64,000 bases of DNA from Lachnospiraceae bacterium (GTDB taxonomy: Bacteria; Bacillota; Clostridia; Lachnospirales; Lachnospiraceae), in assembly GCA_015056815.1 (NCBI GenBank), contig SVFN01000014.1, positions 39,504-103,503 of the forward strand, read 5' to 3'. The notes under the pieces are model-generated. The model made no database searches and was not told the DNA's origin. It saw nothing but the letters and a program-made list of their open reading frames with translations. Each line of letters opens with the position of its first letter. Position 1 is the stretch's first letter. Made by a program: the position numbers and the translations under genes. Of this stretch, positions 1 through 8,967 are shown in pieces.

Positions 1-375
1 TCCTGAATATTGCAAAAGCTTGCTTTGCCCATCACGCGCTTAAACAGCATACGGCCTGCGATCGTAACCTCGATGGGGCTTGCATCCATGATCTCACGGC
101 GCTTCTCATAGTCTGCTTTTTTGGCAGCGCGGGCATCTGCTTCTTCCATGCCTTCTGTATCAACCGGGGTCCAGTCACCCAAAAGCTTCTTCTCAAGTTC
201 TTCATATTCGGCATGGGCACGATCCGTGTGATAAGTCACATCATATTTGGTGATCCGGAAAGGATCCTGCCCTGCCTGCTGTAAATTGGCAAGCTTCTCA
301 CGGCGCACCTTTAAAAGCTGGTTTAAATCCTGCTCCTGCGCCTTTGCCTGCTTTCCGTTATTATTTGTATCTGCC
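1..375 (-). CDS. lysS: Lysyl-tRNA synthetase, N-terminal part (truncated by window edge)
   Basis: The visible 125 residues begin MADTNNNGKQ and match the N-terminus of class II lysyl-tRNA synthetase: an extension, the DPFRITKYDVT segment, then the start of the OB-fold anticodon-binding domain (IEVTIAGRMLFKRVMGKASF). The segment between them contains a charged insertion (about residues 65-90) that lengthens the usual Y...T/H to A/G-R spacing. The catalytic domain lies outside the window. The start ATG follows the greA stop by a few bases, so its ribosome binding site (AGGAG) lies inside the end of greA and the two genes are surely cotranscribed. Confidence 0.9.
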
Positions 376-379
376 ATCT

Positions 380-865
380 TTATTCTCCTGCTCTTTGAAT
401 CTCAAGTACTTCATATTTGATAACACCTGCCGGTGTCTCCACTTCCACGACTTCGCCCACGCCTGCGCCGATCAGCGCACGACCCACGGGAGACTCATTG
501 GAGATCTTGCCCTTTAAGCTGTTGGCCTCCGTGGAACCTACCAGTTTATATTCCAATTCTTCATCAAACTCTAAATCTTTAATGCGAACCTTACATCCGA
601 TATTGATCTTGTCAAGATCAACCTCATCCTCTACTACGACTTCCACGTTCTTAAGGATCTTCTCCAGTTCTTCGATCCGGGCCTCGATATCTCTCTGCTC
701 ATCTTTCGCAGCATCATACTCCGCATTCTCGGAAAGATCGCCCTGCGCTCTTGCCTCTTTGATCTTCTGCGCTACTTCCTTACGGGTAACCACCTTCAAG
801 TGCTCTAATTCTTCTTCATATTTTTTGAGACCTTCGTAGGTTAAGATATTTTTCTTTGCTTCCAT
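380..865 (-). CDS. greA: Transcription elongation factor GreA
   Basis: 161 residues, the normal GreA length. Residues 1-75 form the coiled coil that enters the RNA polymerase secondary channel; its tip carries the acidic pair D43/E46 in GDLSENAEYDAAKDEQ, which chelates the second magnesium for transcript cleavage. The C-terminal FKBP-like domain ends ESPVGRALIGAGVGEVVEV...GVIKYEVLEI. A longer frame starts upstream (MLLVDPEKEG), but the ATG at 865 has the proper ribosome site (AAGAAGGAGAAACG) and gives the usual N-terminus MEAKKNILTYEG. It is the first gene of the greA-lysS unit. Confidence 0.96.
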   Translation of the reverse strand: MEAKKNILTYEGLKKYEEELEHLKVVTRKEVAQKIKEARAQGDLSENAEYDAAKDEQRDIEARIEELEKILKNVEVVVEDEVDLDKINIGCKVRIKDLEFDEELEYKLVGSTEANSLKGKISNESPVGRALIGAGVGEVVEVETPAGVIKYEVLEIQRAGE

Positions 866-982
866 CGTTTCTCCTTCTTTCTCTGGATCAACCAGTAACA
901 TCGAACGGGCACCCTGCTGTGAGCCGGCTCATGTCCGCATTTCCTGATATTCCGGCAATAACCGCCGGATATACGCTATGGT

Positions 983-1012
983 ATTATACCCTAGATTGAA
1001 AAGCCCTGTCAA
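983..1012 (-). promoter_or_regulatory. Sigma-A type promoter for greA-lysS
   Basis: On the minus strand a perfect TTGACA (1012-1007) and a perfect TATAAT (988-983) are separated by 18 bases. The -10 box overlaps the TAA stop of the upstream unknown gene, so greA-lysS can be transcribed independently of it. Confidence 0.85.
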
Positions 1013-1814
1013 GGTAATTGCGTAAAGATATGTAAGTGCAATCCTTACATTTTGCCTGCAAAAAGCGCTTTTTGGCTCCGTCATCGGTCAGATCGACATA
1101 AGTCAGGCTCTTTGGAAGATATCGTTTCGACACCAAAAGCCCGCTTTTAGCGTCCAGTACCAGATCACATTCCGCAAGGGGTTCGAGTGTGCGGGTTTTG
1201 GTCACCACAAGTCCGCTTTCCTCCCGGATACTCTCCAGCTCGATCTCCGGGATGCTGCTCTGATATATAAAAACACAGTTGACCTCCCGCAAAAAGTAAC
1301 AGATATAGTCTAACAGGTCTTCACCGTCCAGACAGTCTCCGCAGATAAGAAACCATTTCGTTTCCTTTTGCCAGGAAAATTCCTGTGTCAGATAGTAAAG
1401 ACTGTACATTTTTCTTATGGTCAAATCTGTGTGATAGTAGTCCCCAAAGCGCTGCTCTTTCACTGCATTTTTCATCTGTCTGAGGATCTGACGGTTCCCG
1501 CTTCCCTTAAGAAAATGATCCAGCCAATAGAAAAAGAACTTCTGTTTCCAAAAGTTCTCCTGTATCTGTTCGATCTCTTCTTCCGTATAAGGGATTTTCC
1601 ACATCCAGATCATGCTGTCGCCGATCTGTACTTCTACGGGTTCTGTAAAACTTTGAAGTTTTTTCCGTATGCCTGCCTGTTTTCTTTTATGATCCGGGAT
1701 CAGATTGATATAAAGCTGCATAGACACGTCCGGCCTGTTTTTTTCACTATATGCCGGAGTACTTCTTTCTATTCGCAAAATCAGACTTTCCCCTGTTGTG
1801 GTCAGACTGTGCAC
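984..1814 (-). CDS. Hypothetical protein between dusB and greA
   Basis: Up to 276 residues; I do not recognise the family. It is soluble and mixed alpha/beta in appearance, with no signal peptide or membrane segment. It has an aromatic-rich middle (QKFFFYWLDHF, MYSLYYLTQEF) and a C-terminal half with short hydrophobic strands (KWFLICGD, VNCVFIYQSS, CDLVLDAKSGLLV), like a small Rossmann-type fold. The codons and the spacing behind dusB (12 bases) indicate a real gene at the end of the argF-birA-coaX-dusB operon. The start is uncertain: ATG 1814 has no clear ribosome site, a TTG near 1776 follows GGGGAAAG, and an ATG near 1710 gives MQLYINLIPDH. Confidence 0.7.
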   Translation of the reverse strand: MHSLTTTGESLILRIERSTPAYSEKNRPDVSMQLYINLIPDHKRKQAGIRKKLQSFTEPVEVQIGDSMIWMWKIPYTEEEIEQIQENFWKQKFFFYWLDHFLKGSGNRQILRQMKNAVKEQRFGDYYHTDLTIRKMYSLYYLTQEFSWQKETKWFLICGDCLDGEDLLDYICYFLREVNCVFIYQSSIPEIELESIREESGLVVTKTRTLEPLAECDLVLDAKSGLLVSKRYLPKSLTYVDLTDDGAKKRFLQAKCKDCTYISLRNYLDRAFQSRV

Positions 1815-1826
1815 CGGGTTTATCTC

Positions 1827-2786
1827 TCAGATTTCACTGACCAGGCTCTCCAATGCTTCCATGGTCTCGATCTCATTGACTCTGCGGCGCAGGGCTGCAG
1901 AGCGCGGCAGTCCTGCCGTATACCACGCAATGTGCTTGCGCATCTCACGGACAGCGGTATATTCTCCCTTGTACTTAAGCTGTAACTCCATATGGCGCAG
2001 GATAGTTCTTTTGATTTCCTCCGTATCCGGTCTTGCCGGCTTTTCACCGGTCAAGTCATAATGGATGAGCTGCTTAAAGATCCATGGATTGCCTCTGGCA
2101 CCGCGCCCGATCATAATACCGTCACACCCTGTCTGCTCTTTCATTCTGAGCGCACTGTCGATATCCGTCACATCGCCGTTTCCGATCACCGGGATCTTCA
2201 CGGCTTCCTTGACCTGACGGATTATGTCCCAGTCTGCCTCTCCCGAATAATACTGTTCTCTTGTCCTGCCATGTACGGCAACTGCTGCCGCTCCTGCGGC
2301 CTCTGCGATCCTCGCGATCTCCACGGCGTTGACATGGTCATCATCAAAGCCCTTACGGATCTTGATCGTGACAGGCTTTTGGATCGCGCGTACAGTCTTT
2401 TTGACGATCTGTTCCACCAGCTTCGGCTGTTTCATAAGTGCCGATCCCTCTCCGTTGTTTACGACCTTCGGCACCGGACAGCCCATATTGATATCCAGGA
2501 TCGAAAAGGGGCGTTCCTCGATCTGTGCGGCCATCTGACTGATGATATCCGGATCCGATCCAAACAGCTGCAAAGATACCGGTACCTCCTGCGGATGGAT
2601 CTCCATCAGCTCCATGGTATTTTTGTTCTTAAAGTAGATCGCTTTGGCGCTGACCATTTCCATGCCAAGAAGACCTGCGCCTTTTTCTTTGCAGATCAAA
2701 CGAAATGGCAGGTCTGTCACGCCTGCCATGGGAGCCAGTATATACGGATTATCCAGTATCACATTTCCGATCTGTAATTTCTTCAT
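1827..2786 (-). CDS. dusB: tRNA-dihydrouridine synthase (DusB family)
   Basis: 319 residues. FMN-dependent TIM barrel that reduces uridines in the tRNA D-loop. Seen: the FMN-binding APMAGVTDLPFR near residue 18, the catalytic cysteine in DINMGCPVPKV (C103), KIRKGFDDD, HGRTREQYYSGEADW, and GNGDV plus GIMIGRGARGNPW phosphate-binding loops, followed by a helical C-terminal domain. The start at 2786 is chosen because AAGGAAG precedes it at good spacing; the frame could begin six residues earlier. It lies between coaX and an unknown gene in the same operon. Dus genes often sit beside lysS and greA in Firmicutes, which fits. Confidence 0.95.
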   Translation of the reverse strand: MKKLQIGNVILDNPYILAPMAGVTDLPFRLICKEKGAGLLGMEMVSAKAIYFKNKNTMELMEIHPQEVPVSLQLFGSDPDIISQMAAQIEERPFSILDINMGCPVPKVVNNGEGSALMKQPKLVEQIVKKTVRAIQKPVTIKIRKGFDDDHVNAVEIARIAEAAGAAAVAVHGRTREQYYSGEADWDIIRQVKEAVKIPVIGNGDVTDIDSALRMKEQTGCDGIMIGRGARGNPWIFKQLIHYDLTGEKPARPDTEEIKRTILRHMELQLKYKGEYTAVREMRKHIAWYTAGLPRSAALRRRVNEIETMEALESLVSEI

Positions 2787-2866
2787 CGTTTTTACTTCCT
2801 TCATTACGTTGCGGTATCGTCAGATCAACCGCTTTCCCTTGTCATCTATCCTGCAGTCGACCGGGA

Positions 2867-3646
2867 TTACGATTTTTTCCCCGCGTTCTTCTCATACAGG
2901 ATCCGCAGCCCTTCCAGCGTCAGCTTGGAATCGTAGATCTCGATGGCATCCGTATAGTCGGCGATGATCCTGCCCAGTCCTCCGGTCGCCACGACGCGCA
3001 TATTGTCAAATCCGGACTCCTTACGTACCTGATTGATGATATATTCCGTCTGCCCCACCTGTCCGTAAAAGAGACCCGCCTGCATACTGCTGACCGTATT
3101 GCTTGCCAGTATGGATTCCGGTCTCTGGATCTCGATATGAGGCAGCTTCGCGGTGTCTTCCCACAAGGCTTTTGCCGAGATCCCGATACCCGGCGTAATG
3201 ATACAGACGCCGAAATTCCCCTGTTCATCGATCAGATCATAGGTGGTCGCTGTGCCAAAATCCAAAACCAGTACAGGACCGCCATAAATCTCATAGGCGG
3301 CTACCGCATCGACGATACGGTCTGCACCGGTCTCCTTTGGATTCTCACTTTTTACCCGGATCCCGGTCTTGATGCCCGGTCCCACGATAAGGGGATCGGA
3401 TTTGACATACCGCTTCATGGCATTCGTCAGCGCATGCATGGTATTGGGCACAACGCTTGCTATGATGCTTCCCTCGATATTGCTGACAGAGACATTATTT
3501 CTCTGCATCAGGTCACAAAGTAAGATCCCGTACTCATCGGAGGTCCTGGGGATCTTGGTCGTGACACGGAAGGTCGTCACCAGCTGCCTGCCGTCATAAA
3601 CGCCGAATGTCATATTGGTATTGCCTACATCCACCACTAAAATCAT
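2867..3646 (-). CDS. coaX: Type III pantothenate kinase
   Basis: 259 residues. Phosphorylates pantothenate in the first committed step of coenzyme A synthesis; the type III enzyme belongs to the ASKHA superfamily. Seen: N-terminal phosphate loop [14 protein letters not shown], the substrate segment [23 protein letters not shown] and [19 protein letters not shown]. The ATG at 3646 is ten bases after AGGAGG and gives the typical start [11 protein letters not shown]; a GTG three codons upstream is crowded by the ribosome site. It is followed by dusB and preceded by a small conserved unknown, all in the argF operon. Confidence 0.96.
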   Translation of the reverse strand: MILVVDVGNTNMTFGVYDGRQLVTTFRVTTKIPRTSDEYGILLCDLMQRNNVSVSNIEGSIIASVVPNTMHALTNAMKRYVKSDPLIVGPGIKTGIRVKSENPKETGADRIVDAVAAYEIYGGPVLVLDFGTATTYDLIDEQGNFGVCIITPGIGISAKALWEDTAKLPHIEIQRPESILASNTVSSMQAGLFYGQVGQTEYIINQVRKESGFDNMRVVATGGLGRIIADYTDAIEIYDSKLTLEGLRILYEKNAGKKS

Positions 3647-3717
3647 TTTCTTCACTCCTCCTGCATATCCGCGCCCTCATCAGTCATCATTTTTGCACAG
3701 TTTTGCGGATACTGTTT

Positions 3718-4077
3718 TTATTCTTCCTCTGTCAGCAGCTCATCCACGCTCTCTTTTAGAATAAACACGCGGTAATAGAGCTTTAACGCCTCAAACAGCT
3801 CCTGCCTGCTGCGGCGTACTTCATTTACCAAAAGACCGCTTCCGATCTCGTCATACAGAATATCCTCTTCTGCGGCATCTGTCTCAAGCTCCACATTACC
3901 GTTTTCGTCAAACACAACAGAGAACACACCGCCGATCTCCTCTGTGAACAGTACACAGATGATATGCAGATCATCCCGGATCGACTGGGGAAGCTTATTA
4001 AACTGCTCATTAAAATAATATTTTTTTTCATAGGCATTTGCCGCACAGAGCACTGTTTTTTCCTGCTTTTCGGACAT
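3718..4077 (-). CDS. Small conserved unknown (resembles DUF6145 proteins)
   Basis: 119 residues, acidic, no membrane segment. It runs MSEKQEKTVLCAANAYEKK, then FTEEIGGVFSVVFDENGNV, then DILYDEIGSGLLVN and a charged helical tail. From memory it resembles small Lachnospiraceae proteins labelled DUF6145, with no known function. The GGVFSVVFDENG strand-turn-strand and the EIGSGLL helix could be a small regulatory fold. I chose the ATG at 4077, preceded by AAGAGG; a GTG at 4098 overlaps the birA stop (GTGA), so translational coupling to birA is also possible. The location between birA and coaX is consistent with vitamin/cofactor enzymes but proves nothing. Confidence 0.75.
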   Translation of the reverse strand: MSEKQEKTVLCAANAYEKKYYFNEQFNKLPQSIRDDLHIICVLFTEEIGGVFSVVFDENGNVELETDAAEEDILYDEIGSGLLVNEVRRSRQELFEALKLYYRVFILKESVDELLTEEE

Positions 4078-4094
4078 TTTCTCCCTCTTTTCTC

Positions 4095-5072
4095 TCACAC
4101 ATATCCATACACGCCACGTACCGACACTTCCCCGGCATAAACTTTCACGGTCTCTCCGTCTTTTTCCACCAGAAGCTGTCCCTGTTCATCAATCCCTCTC
4201 GCAATACCGTCATATTCTCCTTTGGGATCGAGCACACGCACATCTTTATCCAGATTAACGAGTCTTTCATTGTATGCTTCTCTCAGAGCGGACAGATCCT
4301 CGCCTGCCATAAATTCAGCATAGTATTTTTCAAAATAATGCAATACTCTCTCCACTAACAGAGCCCTGAGCACTTTGTTCCCACTTTCGATCAAAAGACT
4401 GGTCGCTGTCTGTGAGATCTCGGATGCAAACTCTGTCTGATTGACATTAATGCCGATGCCGACTACCACGGAATGGATACAGTCCAACTCTGCCTCCAGT
4501 TCTGTCAGCATCCCACACACTTTCTTCCCGTTTACTACGATATCGTTCGGCCACTTGATCTTTGCATCGGTCCGGGTCGTCTCGCGGATCGCATCGCAGA
4601 CTGCAAGCGCCATGACCAGAGTCAGCATACTTGCCTTATCCGGCGAAATCTCCGGACGCAGTCCCAGAGACATAAAAATATTCGCCCCGGCCGGAGAGAT
4701 CCATGTCCGGCCGCGCCTGCCTTTACCGGCAGTCTGCTTATCCGCCACTGCAAGCGTCCCGTGAGGAGCTCCTTCCGACATAAGTCTTCGCACATCGTTA
4801 TTGGTGGAACCGGTCTCATCAAAATAATACACAGTCCGTCCCGCCCATTCCGTCGTGACCCGGCTTAACAGTTCACTTTTGGAAAGGACATCCGGCTCGT
4901 TCAAAAGCCTGTATCCTTTCTTGGGCACCGACTCGATCTCATAGCCTTCTTCCTTTAACTGGTTCATGACTTTCCAGACCGCCGTGCGGGATACCCCGAA
5001 CTGTTCACAGATCTCCTGCCCGGAGACATAGTTATCTGTATGTTTTAACAATTTAATGATCTCTGTTTTCAT
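4095..5072 (-). CDS. birA: Bifunctional biotin-protein ligase and biotin operon repressor
   Basis: 325 residues. Residues 1-60 are a winged helix-turn-helix (SGQEICEQFGVSRTAVWKV, then VPKKGYRLL), so this is the group II, DNA-binding form. The catalytic domain has the biotinyl-adenylate loop GKGRRGRTWISP, then KWPNDIVVNGKKVCG and VVGIGINVN, and a C-terminal SH3-like domain (ARGIDEQGQLLVEKDGETVKVYAGEVS). It joins biotin to acceptor proteins and represses biotin genes when biotinyl-AMP-bound. Its ATG immediately follows the argF stop (TAAATG), so it is translationally coupled to argF. Confidence 0.96.
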   Translation of the reverse strand: MKTEIIKLLKHTDNYVSGQEICEQFGVSRTAVWKVMNQLKEEGYEIESVPKKGYRLLNEPDVLSKSELLSRVTTEWAGRTVYYFDETGSTNNDVRRLMSEGAPHGTLAVADKQTAGKGRRGRTWISPAGANIFMSLGLRPEISPDKASMLTLVMALAVCDAIRETTRTDAKIKWPNDIVVNGKKVCGMLTELEAELDCIHSVVVGIGINVNQTEFASEISQTATSLLIESGNKVLRALLVERVLHYFEKYYAEFMAGEDLSALREAYNERLVNLDKDVRVLDPKGEYDGIARGIDEQGQLLVEKDGETVKVYAGEVSVRGVYGYV

Positions 5073-6071
5073 TTACGCCCCCAGCGTAGCTGCCATAACT
5101 GCCTTAATGGTGTGCATACGGTTCTCAGCCTCATCAAAGACTACACTTCTGTCGGATTCAAAGACTTCATCCGTCACTTCCATCTCACTAAAGCCAAACT
5201 GCTCACCCTTTTCCCTGCCGATCTGTGTCTTCAGATCGTGGAACGCGGGCAGGCAATGCATAAAGACTGCATTCTCTCCGGCGTTTTTCATCAGTTCCAT
5301 ATTTACCTGATACGGAGAAAGCTCTCTGATACGGCTCTCCCATACTTCATCCGGTTCACCCATGGAAACCCAGACATCGGTATAAACCACATCCGCTCCC
5401 TTTGTTCCTTCCATGGCATCCTCTGTCAGTGTGATCGTTGCCCCTGTCTCTTTCGCAATCGCCTCGCAGGTCTCGACCAGCTTCGGATCCGGGAAATATG
5501 CCTTCGGTGCACATGCCACAAAATGCATACCCATCTTAGCACAGGTTACCATCCAGGAATTGCCCATATTGTATCTGGCATCACCCATGTAGGCTACCTT
5601 GATGCCCTTAAGTGTCCCGAAATGCTCTTTGATCGTCAGAAGATCCGCTAACATCTGTGTCGGATGAAACTCATTGGTCAGTCCGTTCCAGACCGGAACA
5701 TTGGCGTATTTGGCCAGTTCTTCCACAATCTCCTGCCCGTAGCCTCTGTATTCGATCCCGTCATACATACGGCCCAGCACTCTGGCGGTATCGGCAATGC
5801 TTTCTTTCTTGCCGATCTGTGACCCTTTTGGATCCAGATAGGTCGAACCCATTCCCAGATCATGGGCTGCCACTTCGAAAGAGCATCTGGTTCTGGTACT
5901 GGTCTTTTCAAAGATCAGTGCAACATTTTTGCCTTTCAATGTATCGTGTAATTCACCGTTTTTCTTTTTTGCCTTATATTCAGCCGCCAGATCCACAAGA
6001 TATGCGATCTCCTCCGGTGCATAATCCAACAGCTTCAAAAAATGACGTCCTTTTAAATTGATGTCGCTCAT
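5073..6071 (-). CDS. argF: Ornithine carbamoyltransferase
   Basis: 332 residues. Makes citrulline from ornithine and carbamoyl phosphate (arginine synthesis or, in reverse, fermentation). Seen: carbamoyl-phosphate motif [32 protein letters not shown], the ornithine loop DVWVSMGEP and the catalytic [10 protein letters not shown]. The start at 6071 is preceded by CAGGAGGATATATCTC; the frame is open for 35 more residues, but that extension is read through a terminator hairpin and is not conserved in the family. First gene of an operon with birA and coaX. Confidence 0.96.
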   Translation of the reverse strand: MSDINLKGRHFLKLLDYAPEEIAYLVDLAAEYKAKKKNGELHDTLKGKNVALIFEKTSTRTRCSFEVAAHDLGMGSTYLDPKGSQIGKKESIADTARVLGRMYDGIEYRGYGQEIVEELAKYANVPVWNGLTNEFHPTQMLADLLTIKEHFGTLKGIKVAYMGDARYNMGNSWMVTCAKMGMHFVACAPKAYFPDPKLVETCEAIAKETGATITLTEDAMEGTKGADVVYTDVWVSMGEPDEVWESRIRELSPYQVNMELMKNAGENAVFMHCLPAFHDLKTQIGREKGEQFGFSEMEVTDEVFESDRSVVFDEAENRMHTIKAVMAATLGA

Positions 6072-6131
6072 GAGATATATCCTCCTGTCTTCTTCTCGTC
6101 CGGAAAATGTAAAGCGGATCCGCCTTTCCTT

Positions 6132-6161
6132 AGAAAAAGAGCAGTTCTCCATGAACTGCTC
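6132..6161 (-). terminator. Intrinsic terminator between qmcA and argF
   Basis: A perfect 9-bp stem (GAGCAGTTC / GAACTGCTC, loop ATGGA) followed on the minus strand by TTTTTC. It lies about 40 bases after the qmcA-like stop and 70 bases before argF. It probably ends the nfeD-qmcA transcript, but because no strong promoter is evident between it and argF it could instead be an attenuator. Confidence 0.8.
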
Positions 6162-6202
6162 CCCTCTATCGTCCATTTTCCTGTCATGTATACCTTCAAA
6201 AA

Positions 6203-7120
6203 CTACTTCGTTACAAGCTCTTTAAAACTCGTGGCAAGTCCCGCGATCCCCTGAATATCGGAAGGAATGATGATCTTGGTAGCCTGACCGTCTGCCACTT
6301 TTTCAAATGCTTCCAGACTCTTGATCTGTAATACGGCTTCATCTGCACCGGCGTCTTTTAACATACGGATACCGGCTGAATTCGCCTGCTGTACTTTTAA
6401 GATCGCCTCAGCCTCACCTTCTGCTTCGCGGATCATTTTCTCTTTCTGGGCTTCTGCGCGGAGGATCGCAGATTCTTTCTCTGCCTGTGCCTCTAAGATC
6501 GCAGATTCCTTCTTACCTTCCGCAACAAGGATGGTAGATTTCTTCTCACCTTCTGCACGAAGGATCGCTTCTCTTCGCTCACGCTCTGCCTTCATCTGTT
6601 TCTCCATGGCATCCTGGATCGCTGCCGGAGGAATGATATTCTTAAGCTCGACACGGTTTACCTTGATACCCCACGGGTCTGTTGCGATGTCCAATGTCGT
6701 ACTCATCTTGGAATTGATGATCTCGCGGGAAGTCAGTGTCTGGTCTAACTCCATCTCACCGATGATATTACGAAGCGTCGTAGCAGTCAGATTCTCGATC
6801 GCCATCAGCGGATTCTCTACACCGTAAGCATAGGCTCTCGGATCTGTGATCTGGAAAAATACGATGGTATCGATACGCATCGTTACATTATCTTTTGTGA
6901 TAACGGGCTGCGGCGGGAAATCCACCACCTGCTCTTTTAAGTTTACCTTCTTTGCGATCTTGTCAAAGAACGGCGCCTTTACATGAAATCCCACGCTCCA
7001 TGTGCCCTGATAAGCACCCAGACGCTCAATGACATAGGCATGTGCCTGCGGAACAATGCTGACACAGCTTGCAAGTACTACAATAAAAATCACTAACAAT
7101 ACAATAATCACATACAGCAT
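6203..7120 (-). CDS. SPFH/band 7 membrane protein (QmcA-like)
   Basis: 305 residues. An N-terminal membrane helix (residues 2-22) is followed by the SPFH domain ([51 protein letters not shown]). A long Ala/Glu coiled coil comes next (about 175-235, repeated E-x-x-SAILxAE-type segments), then an [21 protein letters not shown] tail. Such proteins form oligomeric membrane scaffolds and are paired with NfeD proteins, as here: the start ATG abuts the stop of the upstream nfeD gene (TAAATG). Close to E. coli QmcA and to paraslipins; the physiological partner is not evident from sequence. Confidence 0.9.
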   Translation of the reverse strand: MLYVIIVLLVIFIVVLASCVSIVPQAHAYVIERLGAYQGTWSVGFHVKAPFFDKIAKKVNLKEQVVDFPPQPVITKDNVTMRIDTIVFFQITDPRAYAYGVENPLMAIENLTATTLRNIIGEMELDQTLTSREIINSKMSTTLDIATDPWGIKVNRVELKNIIPPAAIQDAMEKQMKAERERREAILRAEGEKKSTILVAEGKKESAILEAQAEKESAILRAEAQKEKMIREAEGEAEAILKVQQANSAGIRMLKDAGADEAVLQIKSLEAFEKVADGQATKIIIPSDIQGIAGLATSFKELVTK

Positions 7121-7582
7121 TTAATTACCCTCTTTTCTTTCTTCAATGATTAGTTTCACTCCGTCCACAGCACGGACGATCCCGACCGTACCCACTTTAA
7201 GAGGTGTGTTCTCATCCATATTACGCGCTGCCCATTCCTGGCCGCCCACCGTAACACGTCCGATCCCCTGTAAGTTGTCTACCTCGCTTACCACGATGGC
7301 TTCTCTGCCAACCATGCTTTCCACATTTGTCCTGACACGGTCTCTGTTAAAATACTTCACCGCGATCGGTCTCGTAAAGATCAGAAGTACGCAGGAAACA
7401 ATGATAAATACGATGATCTGTATCCATACCGACGTCCCCAGCACGGCAAGTATCGTCGCTACCAGCGCGCCGCCGGCAAACCAGATAGTCGTAAGCCCCA
7501 GCGTAATGATCTCGATCACAAGAAACACGATCAGTGCCGCCAGCCAGAAAAATGCAGGCTGCAATGTGCTAAGTGTGCCCAT
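7121..7582 (-). CDS. NfeD-like short membrane protein
   Basis: 153 residues: three hydrophobic segments (about 8-75) and a C-terminal OB-fold (VGREAIVVSEVDNLQGIGRVTVGGQEWAAR...VGIVRAVDGVKLIIE). This is the short NfeD form without a ClpP-type serine protease domain. It is the classic operon partner of SPFH proteins and is directly coupled to one here. The ATG at 7582 is chosen because AAGGAGG stands seven bases before it; the frame is open for 12 residues further upstream without a ribosome site. Confidence 0.9.
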   Translation of the reverse strand: MGTLSTLQPAFFWLAALIVFLVIEIITLGLTTIWFAGGALVATILAVLGTSVWIQIIVFIIVSCVLLIFTRPIAVKYFNRDRVRTNVESMVGREAIVVSEVDNLQGIGRVTVGGQEWAARNMDENTPLKVGTVGIVRAVDGVKLIIEERKEGN

Positions 7583-7683
7583 GATGCATCCTCCTTTCCC
7601 CTTTTGCAACTTATTCAAATACTATCATACTATATTTTGGTTTGAATGAAAAGAAAAATTTGAGTATTGCCGATACAATGATA

Positions 7684-7709
7684 AAGGCAGAGGGTATAAC
7701 CTCTGCCTT
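7684..7709 (-). terminator. Hairpin after the wall hydrolase gene
   Basis: A 10-bp perfect stem (AAGGCAGAGG / CCTCTGCCTT, six-base loop) lies 26 bases after the wall hydrolase stop. The T-tract after it on the minus strand is short (TTTATCATT), so termination may be moderate. Confidence 0.6.
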
Positions 7710-7735
7710 CGTCCGTCTCTTTATTCAATCTGCTT

Positions 7736-8851
7736 TTAGTAGAATACATGTCCGCCGATCACGATACCGGCTGCTTTGCCGACACCGCCAAAGTGTAATG
7801 CACCGCCTACATTGGAAGCACCGTTGATGGCTTCCTGGGCTGCCTGTACGCAGGATGCGCTTGCACCGCTTGCCAGAACGGAAGCTACCTTACCGTCTAC
7901 TGCCGGCGGGAACTGTCCGGGTGCTGTGATGACTGCCTGAATGGAATTCGGGTAGGCACCGCTTCTGACACGATTCATAACAACTGCGCCGACTGCCAGC
8001 TTGCCCTCGTAAGGCTGTGAACCTGCTTCGCACTGGATCAGTGCTGCAAGAAGTGCCACATCATTGCCGGCGGTCGCAACCGCGCCTCTGTTTTTCTTAC
8101 GCTCTGCCTCTTCCGCCGCTTTGCGTTTTGCCTCTTCTTCTGCCTCGATCTGCTCCATCGTCTTGCCGGAGTCAACAGAAAATTCAACGGAAACATAGTC
8201 TGCGGAAACATATCCGACCTGATCGTTCGGAAGCTCAACCTTTACCCAGTCTCCTGCTTCCTCTACTGCTTCCAGCTCCTCGCCAAGCTCAGCCAGATCA
8301 TAGATCTCTGAATTCTCATCTGCTTCGGTACGGATGCGAAGCGCTTCCGTCTCTACCGTCGCGGTCAGGGAACCGACTTCTTTGCGAAGCTCTGCTGCCT
8401 TGGAATCGAATAAAAGGAAGTCATTCTTTACCCAGCCTTCCAAAGCACCACTCTTGATCTTCGTCCAGCCTTCTGTCTCTTCCAGGATCTCACCGCCGCA
8501 GTCCTTGAAGAGCTTGCCTGCCAGCTCTGCCTCTTCATTCGGCTCTGTGCGGACATTCACCGCATCCTCCACATTCGCCATAAAGATCTTTGACTGCTCT
8601 AAAGCGATCTGCTCTGCACTCTCATCGACTGCCGCCACAGCCGTAGCTGCACCTGCTGTCAGTTCAATTCCTTCAATATCTGAAATCGTAATACTCTCTG
8701 TACATGAAAGACATGTTGTCGCACCTGCTGTCACTCCGCTTTCCGGAACTGTCTCATTTGCTAAAACACCCATCGGACCTGCTACAAGCACTGCTGCCAT
8801 AAATCCACTCGCGATCGTGTATCGTAACGGTCTCCTGTTCATCTTTCTCAT
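7736..8851 (-). CDS. Secreted SH3-domain cell wall hydrolase (SleB/CwlJ type)
   Basis: 371 residues. A signal peptide (RRPLRYTIASGFMAAVLVAG...VLA) is followed by two bacterial SH3 domains (about 95-150, VNVRTEPNEEAELAG...GWVKNDF; and 165-225, LRIRTEADENSEIYD...GYVSADY). A charged helical linker comes next, then a hydrolase_2 (SleB/CwlJ) domain at 265-371 with the predicted catalytic glutamate in LIQCEAGSQPYEGKLAVGAVVMNRV. These lytic-type enzymes cut peptidoglycan; the family is best known from spore cortex lysis, but SH3-bearing members act in vegetative walls. ATG 8851 is preceded by GGAGG five bases away. Its own promoter lies upstream. Confidence 0.9.
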   Translation of the reverse strand: MRKMNRRPLRYTIASGFMAAVLVAGPMGVLANETVPESGVTAGATTCLSCTESITISDIEGIELTAGAATAVAAVDESAEQIALEQSKIFMANVEDAVNVRTEPNEEAELAGKLFKDCGGEILEETEGWTKIKSGALEGWVKNDFLLFDSKAAELRKEVGSLTATVETEALRIRTEADENSEIYDLAELGEELEAVEEAGDWVKVELPNDQVGYVSADYVSVEFSVDSGKTMEQIEAEEEAKRKAAEEAERKKNRGAVATAGNDVALLAALIQCEAGSQPYEGKLAVGAVVMNRVRSGAYPNSIQAVITAPGQFPPAVDGKVASVLASGASASCVQAAQEAINGASNVGGALHFGGVGKAAGIVIGGHVFY

Positions 8852-8938
8852 AACATCCTCCATATAGGAATAAATTCCTATTCTTTGTTGCATTTCTGTT
8901 GCAATTATTACAGAAATGTTAAATGTGTTACAAGATGT

Positions 8939-8967
8939 ATATTAACAAATTATTGCAGTTTTGTCAA
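8939..8967 (-). promoter_or_regulatory. Sigma-A type promoter for the wall hydrolase gene
   Basis: Minus strand TTGACA (8967-8962), 17-base spacer, TAATAT (8944-8939). The transcript would have a leader of about 80 bases that includes a small palindrome (ATAGGAATAAATTCCTAT, 8865-8882) just before the ribosome site. Confidence 0.8.

Noticed and set aside
1372..1985. Long plus-strand frame opposite the unknown gene and dusB
   Set aside because: Antisense shadow: codon pattern and motifs clearly follow the minus-strand genes.
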